Assembly (NCBI RefSeq): GCF_900109615.1
Contig: NZ_FOIX01000003.1
Location: 186,001-250,000 of the forward strand
Length of the DNA stretch: 64,000 nt
Reading direction: 5' to 3'
DNA from: Kaistella antarctica
GTDB lineage: Bacteria > Bacteroidota > Bacteroidia > Flavobacteriales > Weeksellaceae
Below are positions 61,766-64,000 of this stretch, piece by piece. Numbering within the stretch: position 1 is the stretch's first letter; each line of letters begins with the position of its first letter. The notes below the pieces were generated by a model. It did no database searches and was not told where the DNA came from. It worked only from the letters and a program-made list of their open reading frames with translations. Both the position numbers and the translations under genes were made by a program.

Positions 61766-61918
61766 CTAGCCCCGATGGAAACGGCATCCTTTTTTGTTGC
61801 GCCGACAGGCGGAACAAAAAAGATATAGTCCTTCGACAAGCTCACGATAAATTACCAGCGAGACGGGTCTTCAAAAGAGACGAAATCTTGGAGCTCCTAA
61901 TCCCGATAGCTATCGCGA
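61766..61918 (+). repeat. Mosaic interspersed repeat with a long hairpin and a 12-bp palindrome
   Basis: TAGCCCCGATGGAAACGG leads into a hairpin of 14 positions (61790-61803 with 61808-61821, 13 paired) with T6 and A6 at its base and a GACA loop. After it come CTTCGACAAGCTCACG and the perfect palindrome CGATAGCTATCG (61903-61914). The combination resembles the short elements found repeatedly between genes in this phylum. The hairpin could also terminate transcription from either side. Confidence 0.65.
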
Positions 61919-61932
61919 CAGGAATAATTCCG

Positions 61933-61940
61933 TAATTTTG
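61933..61940 (+). promoter_or_regulatory. -7 promoter box (TAATTTTG) of mnmE
   Basis: TAATTTTG ends 5 bases before the mnmE ATG at 61945, predicting a leaderless or nearly leaderless mRNA. No -33 TTG at the usual distance. Confidence 0.4.
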
Positions 61941-61944
61941 CAAC

Positions 61945-63432
61945 ATGAACGTGAATTTAAATCAAGATACTATTTGTGCAATCGCCACGGCAAACGGAGT
62001 TGGAGCTATTGGAATTATAAGAATTTCGGGTAACGAAGCTTTTCAAATTGCAGCTAAAATTTTTGAAGGTAAGAATCTGGAGGAGGTGAAAACGCACACC
62101 ATTCATTATGGATATATCGTGGATAAGAGCCAAGAGGTAACTATGAATGATGATCGATCATTGATGAATGATGAACAAGGATCAATCGACCATCAACGAT
62201 CAACCATCAACGATGAAGTAATTGACGAGGTGATGGTTTCGGTTTTTAAAGCGCCGAAAACCTTTACGGCAGAAGATTCTGTGGAGATTTCTTTTCATGG
62301 TTCGCCGCATATTGCCAAGAAAATTCTGGAAGTTTTGGTGAAGAATGGGGCGCGACTGGCGAAAGCCGGGGAATTTACCATGCGTGCTTTTATGAACGGC
62401 AGAATTGATCTGGCGCAGGCGGAATCGATTGCTGATTTGATCGCTTCGGAAAATGAGGCGTCGCGGAAAGTGGCTTTGAATCAGTTGAAAGGGGGAATTA
62501 CGAATGAGATTTCGATCCTTAGAAATGACTTGCTGAATTTTACGTCGCTGATTGAACTGGAACTGGATTTCGGGGAGGAGGATGTGGAATTTGCGGACCG
62601 GACCGCTATGAATAAACTGCTGCTCAACCTGCGCCATAAACTGAGCGCTTTGATTGAGAGTTTCCAATACGGAAATGCGCTGAAAAATGGAGTAGAAGTC
62701 GCCATTATCGGGAAACCGAATGCGGGAAAATCAACGCTTTTGAATGCGTTGTTGAAAGAGGAAAGAGCCATTGTTTCTGAAATTGCCGGTACGACACGCG
62801 ATACGATTGAGGAAGTGATTCATTTGAAAGGAACGGCTTTTCGGTTTGTGGATACGGCGGGACTTCGGGAAACAACCGATATCATTGAGAAAATTGGCGT
62901 AACGAAAGCGAAGGAGAAAATTGCTTCGGCGAAAGTGCTGTTGTATCTTTACGATGAGCGGGATTCTACGACGGAAGAAGTGATTGCTTTTGTGAAGGAA
63001 TTTCACCGCGAAGATTTGAAAATCGTCTTGGTTCATAATAAAGTGGATTTGGCTAAGACCGAAGCTTTTAACGAATTTGACACCGCTTTAACCCAAGAAT
63101 TGTTTCCAGCTTATGGTGATGAATTGTTGAGGATTTCCGCGAAAGATCAAACAGGAATTGAAGCCGTAAAAACCGTTTTGGTTGATTACGTGGAGAACTT
63201 GAAAGATCAGGAAAGCAACGTGATCATTACGAATCAAAGGCATTTTGATGCGTTGCAGAAATCATTGCAATCTGTTTTGCAGGTGGAGGAAGCGGTGAGT
63301 TCTGGGATTCATACCGAATTGTTGGCGTATGAGTTGAGAAATGCGCTGGAGCAGTTGGGTGAGATCTCTGGGGAGTTTACGAATGATGAGGTTTTGGGAA
63401 ATATCTTCTCAAAATTTTGCATCGGCAAATAA
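61945..63432 (+). CDS. mnmE: tRNA modification GTPase MnmE
   Basis: 495 residues. The N-terminal tetrahydrofolate-binding domain opens with DTICAIATANGVGAIGIIRI. The G domain has GKPNAGKSTLLNALL, DTAGLRETTD and NKVDL. The protein ends in FCIGK, the CxGK motif. With MnmG it forms the carboxymethylaminomethyl group on U34 of certain tRNAs. It is about 40 residues longer than the 454-residue E. coli protein. Most of this is a hydrophilic insert at about 62-90 in the N-terminal domain, coded by repeat-like DNA. Flanking motifs (HYGYIVD and EVIDEVMVSVFKAPKTFTAE) are intact, so it is probably functional. Confidence 0.96.
   Translation: MNVNLNQDTICAIATANGVGAIGIIRISGNEAFQIAAKIFEGKNLEEVKTHTIHYGYIVDKSQEVTMNDDRSLMNDEQGSIDHQRSTINDEVIDEVMVSVFKAPKTFTAEDSVEISFHGSPHIAKKILEVLVKNGARLAKAGEFTMRAFMNGRIDLAQAESIADLIASENEASRKVALNQLKGGITNEISILRNDLLNFTSLIELELDFGEEDVEFADRTAMNKLLLNLRHKLSALIESFQYGNALKNGVEVAIIGKPNAGKSTLLNALLKEERAIVSEIAGTTRDTIEEVIHLKGTAFRFVDTAGLRETTDIIEKIGVTKAKEKIASAKVLLYLYDERDSTTEEVIAFVKEFHREDLKIVLVHNKVDLAKTEAFNEFDTALTQELFPAYGDELLRISAKDQTGIEAVKTVLVDYVENLKDQESNVIITNQRHFDALQKSLQSVLQVEEAVSSGIHTELLAYELRNALEQLGEISGEFTNDEVLGNIFSKFCIGK
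62142..62217. repeat. Inverted low-complexity repeat inserted in frame in mnmE
   Basis: The left half is made of GATGAATGATGA-like units, and the right half of CATCAACGATCAACC-like units, i.e. the reverse complement pattern. The length keeps the frame and encodes a polar loop with no stop. The unit type matches the intergenic repeat at 56429. Confidence 0.7.
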
Positions 63433-63548
63433 ATGACGCACTCTAAAACAATTATTACAGTTTCAAACCCGCAAAAGTCTATCTTCAACCATAGCCAATT
63501 ATTTTCGAAAATTCTCTTAATGAATAGCAGCTCAGATCAAAATTTTAC

Positions 63549-64000
63549 ATGAAGAACAACGACCTCAAATACGATTATATCATTGCTGGCGCTGGGTGTG
63601 CTGGGTTAAGTTTGCTTTACCGATTGCTCGTTGATCCGGTTTTACAATCTAAAAAAATCCTGGTGATTGATCGAGTTCAGAAAAATGAAAACGATCGAAC
63701 CTGGTGTTTTTGGGAAGAAGGGAAAGGTCTTTTTGAATCGGTGGTTATGCACGAATGGAAATCTTTGATTTTTAAAAATGAAAACTTTACCCGACAATTT
63801 GAGTTAGAAAAGTATCGCTACAAAATGATACAGGGAAAAGATTTTTATGACTTTGTCCTTTCGTATGCAACAGGTTATGAAAATGTGACTTTTAAAAATG
63901 AAAATATAAAAGGGATTACAGCAGACCAAACTGAGGCAACTGTAGAAACGGAGGAGCATATTTATCAATCAGAATATTTATTCAATTCAACGTCTTTATT
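63549..64000 (+). CDS. crtY: Lycopene beta-cyclase, N-terminal part (runs off the right edge)
   Basis: The frame from ATG 63549 gives about 150 residues. It starts with an FAD/NAD-type fold (DYIIAGAGCAGLSLLYRLL) and carries NDRTWCFWEEG, the hallmark of the CrtY lycopene cyclase family. It would cyclise lycopene to beta-carotene, consistent with the yellow carotenoids of this group. The C-terminal catalytic part is outside the window. It lies 116 bases after mnmE and may have its own promoter, though no TAnnTTTG box was seen. Confidence 0.85.
   Translation, partial: MKNNDLKYDYIIAGAGCAGLSLLYRLLVDPVLQSKKILVIDRVQKNENDRTWCFWEEGKGLFESVVMHEWKSLIFKNENFTRQFELEKYRYKMIQGKDFYDFVLSYATGYENVTFKNENIKGITADQTEATVETEEHIYQSEYLFNSTSL

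Noticed and set aside
1-64000. CRISPR arrays, prophage, transposases, rRNA operons, riboswitches
   Set aside because: No regularly spaced repeats, integrase, transposase or rRNA-like sequence was seen, and no riboswitch aptamer was recognised. The repeats present are short and degenerate.

Overview
The window comes from a member of the Bacteroidota, most likely a Flavobacteriia of the Chryseobacterium/Kaistella type. The reasons are AT-rich DNA, type IX secretion C-terminal domains (one type A, one type B), an FKBP/SlyD-like protein, a lycopene cyclase, a split KdpD, and a recurring TAnnTTTG promoter element, the -7 box of this phylum, in front of many genes. Shine-Dalgarno sequences are mostly absent, as usual there. 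No rRNA, phage, transposase or CRISPR array is visible. The only RNA gene found is one tRNA-Arg.

Layout. 1-2601 (minus): start of tex, a DUF2254 membrane protein and an MscS channel. 2772-13091 (plus): an NtrC-type (sigma54) response regulator, then two micro-ORFs (the second kdpF), kdpA, kdpB, kdpC, an outer-membrane porin, a kinase-less KdpD sensor and a separate HAMP/PAS histidine kinase. This looks like a complete high-affinity K+ uptake locus with a non-KdpE regulator. 13099-19105 (minus): esterase, META-domain lipoprotein, SlyD-like FKBP, topoisomerase III, M23 peptidase. 19310-28109 (plus): gpsA, hemolysin III, malate:quinone oxidoreductase, three small envelope or unknown proteins, a glucose-dehydrogenase-like SDR, a GH63-like glucosidase and a 51-residue membrane peptide. 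28110-34864: mtaB, a cysteine-dioxygenase-like cupin, a DUF1572 protein, a phosphorylase-family glucan enzyme without its PLP lysine, a DUF962 protein and an amino-acid permease. 34989-42388: two T9SS-secreted proteins, fructose-6-phosphate aldolase and a peroxide-response operon (nitroreductase, ohrR, ohr). 42580-47542 (minus): tRNA-Arg and a TPR/beta-barrel pair.

47786-53462 (minus) is the most interesting region. Seven tightly packed genes encode an FAD oxidoreductase, a methyltransferase, a type III polyketide synthase, an enoyl-ACP-reductase-type SDR, a FabZ-like dehydratase, a ketosynthase and an acyl carrier protein. I read this as a self-contained line that builds an acyl starter on a dedicated ACP, passes it to the type III PKS, then methylates and oxidises the aromatic product (a phenolic lipid or quinone). 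The product is not deducible from sequence.

53920-64000: dinB divergent from an S24-type repressor over a perfect 19-bp palindrome, quinone oxidoreductase, a DinB-fold protein, a broken Crp/Fnr regulator that the six-frame view hides, two unknown proteins, a serine hydrolase, mnmE carrying an in-frame repeat insertion, and the start of a lycopene cyclase. Short degenerate repeats recur in intergenic DNA throughout.
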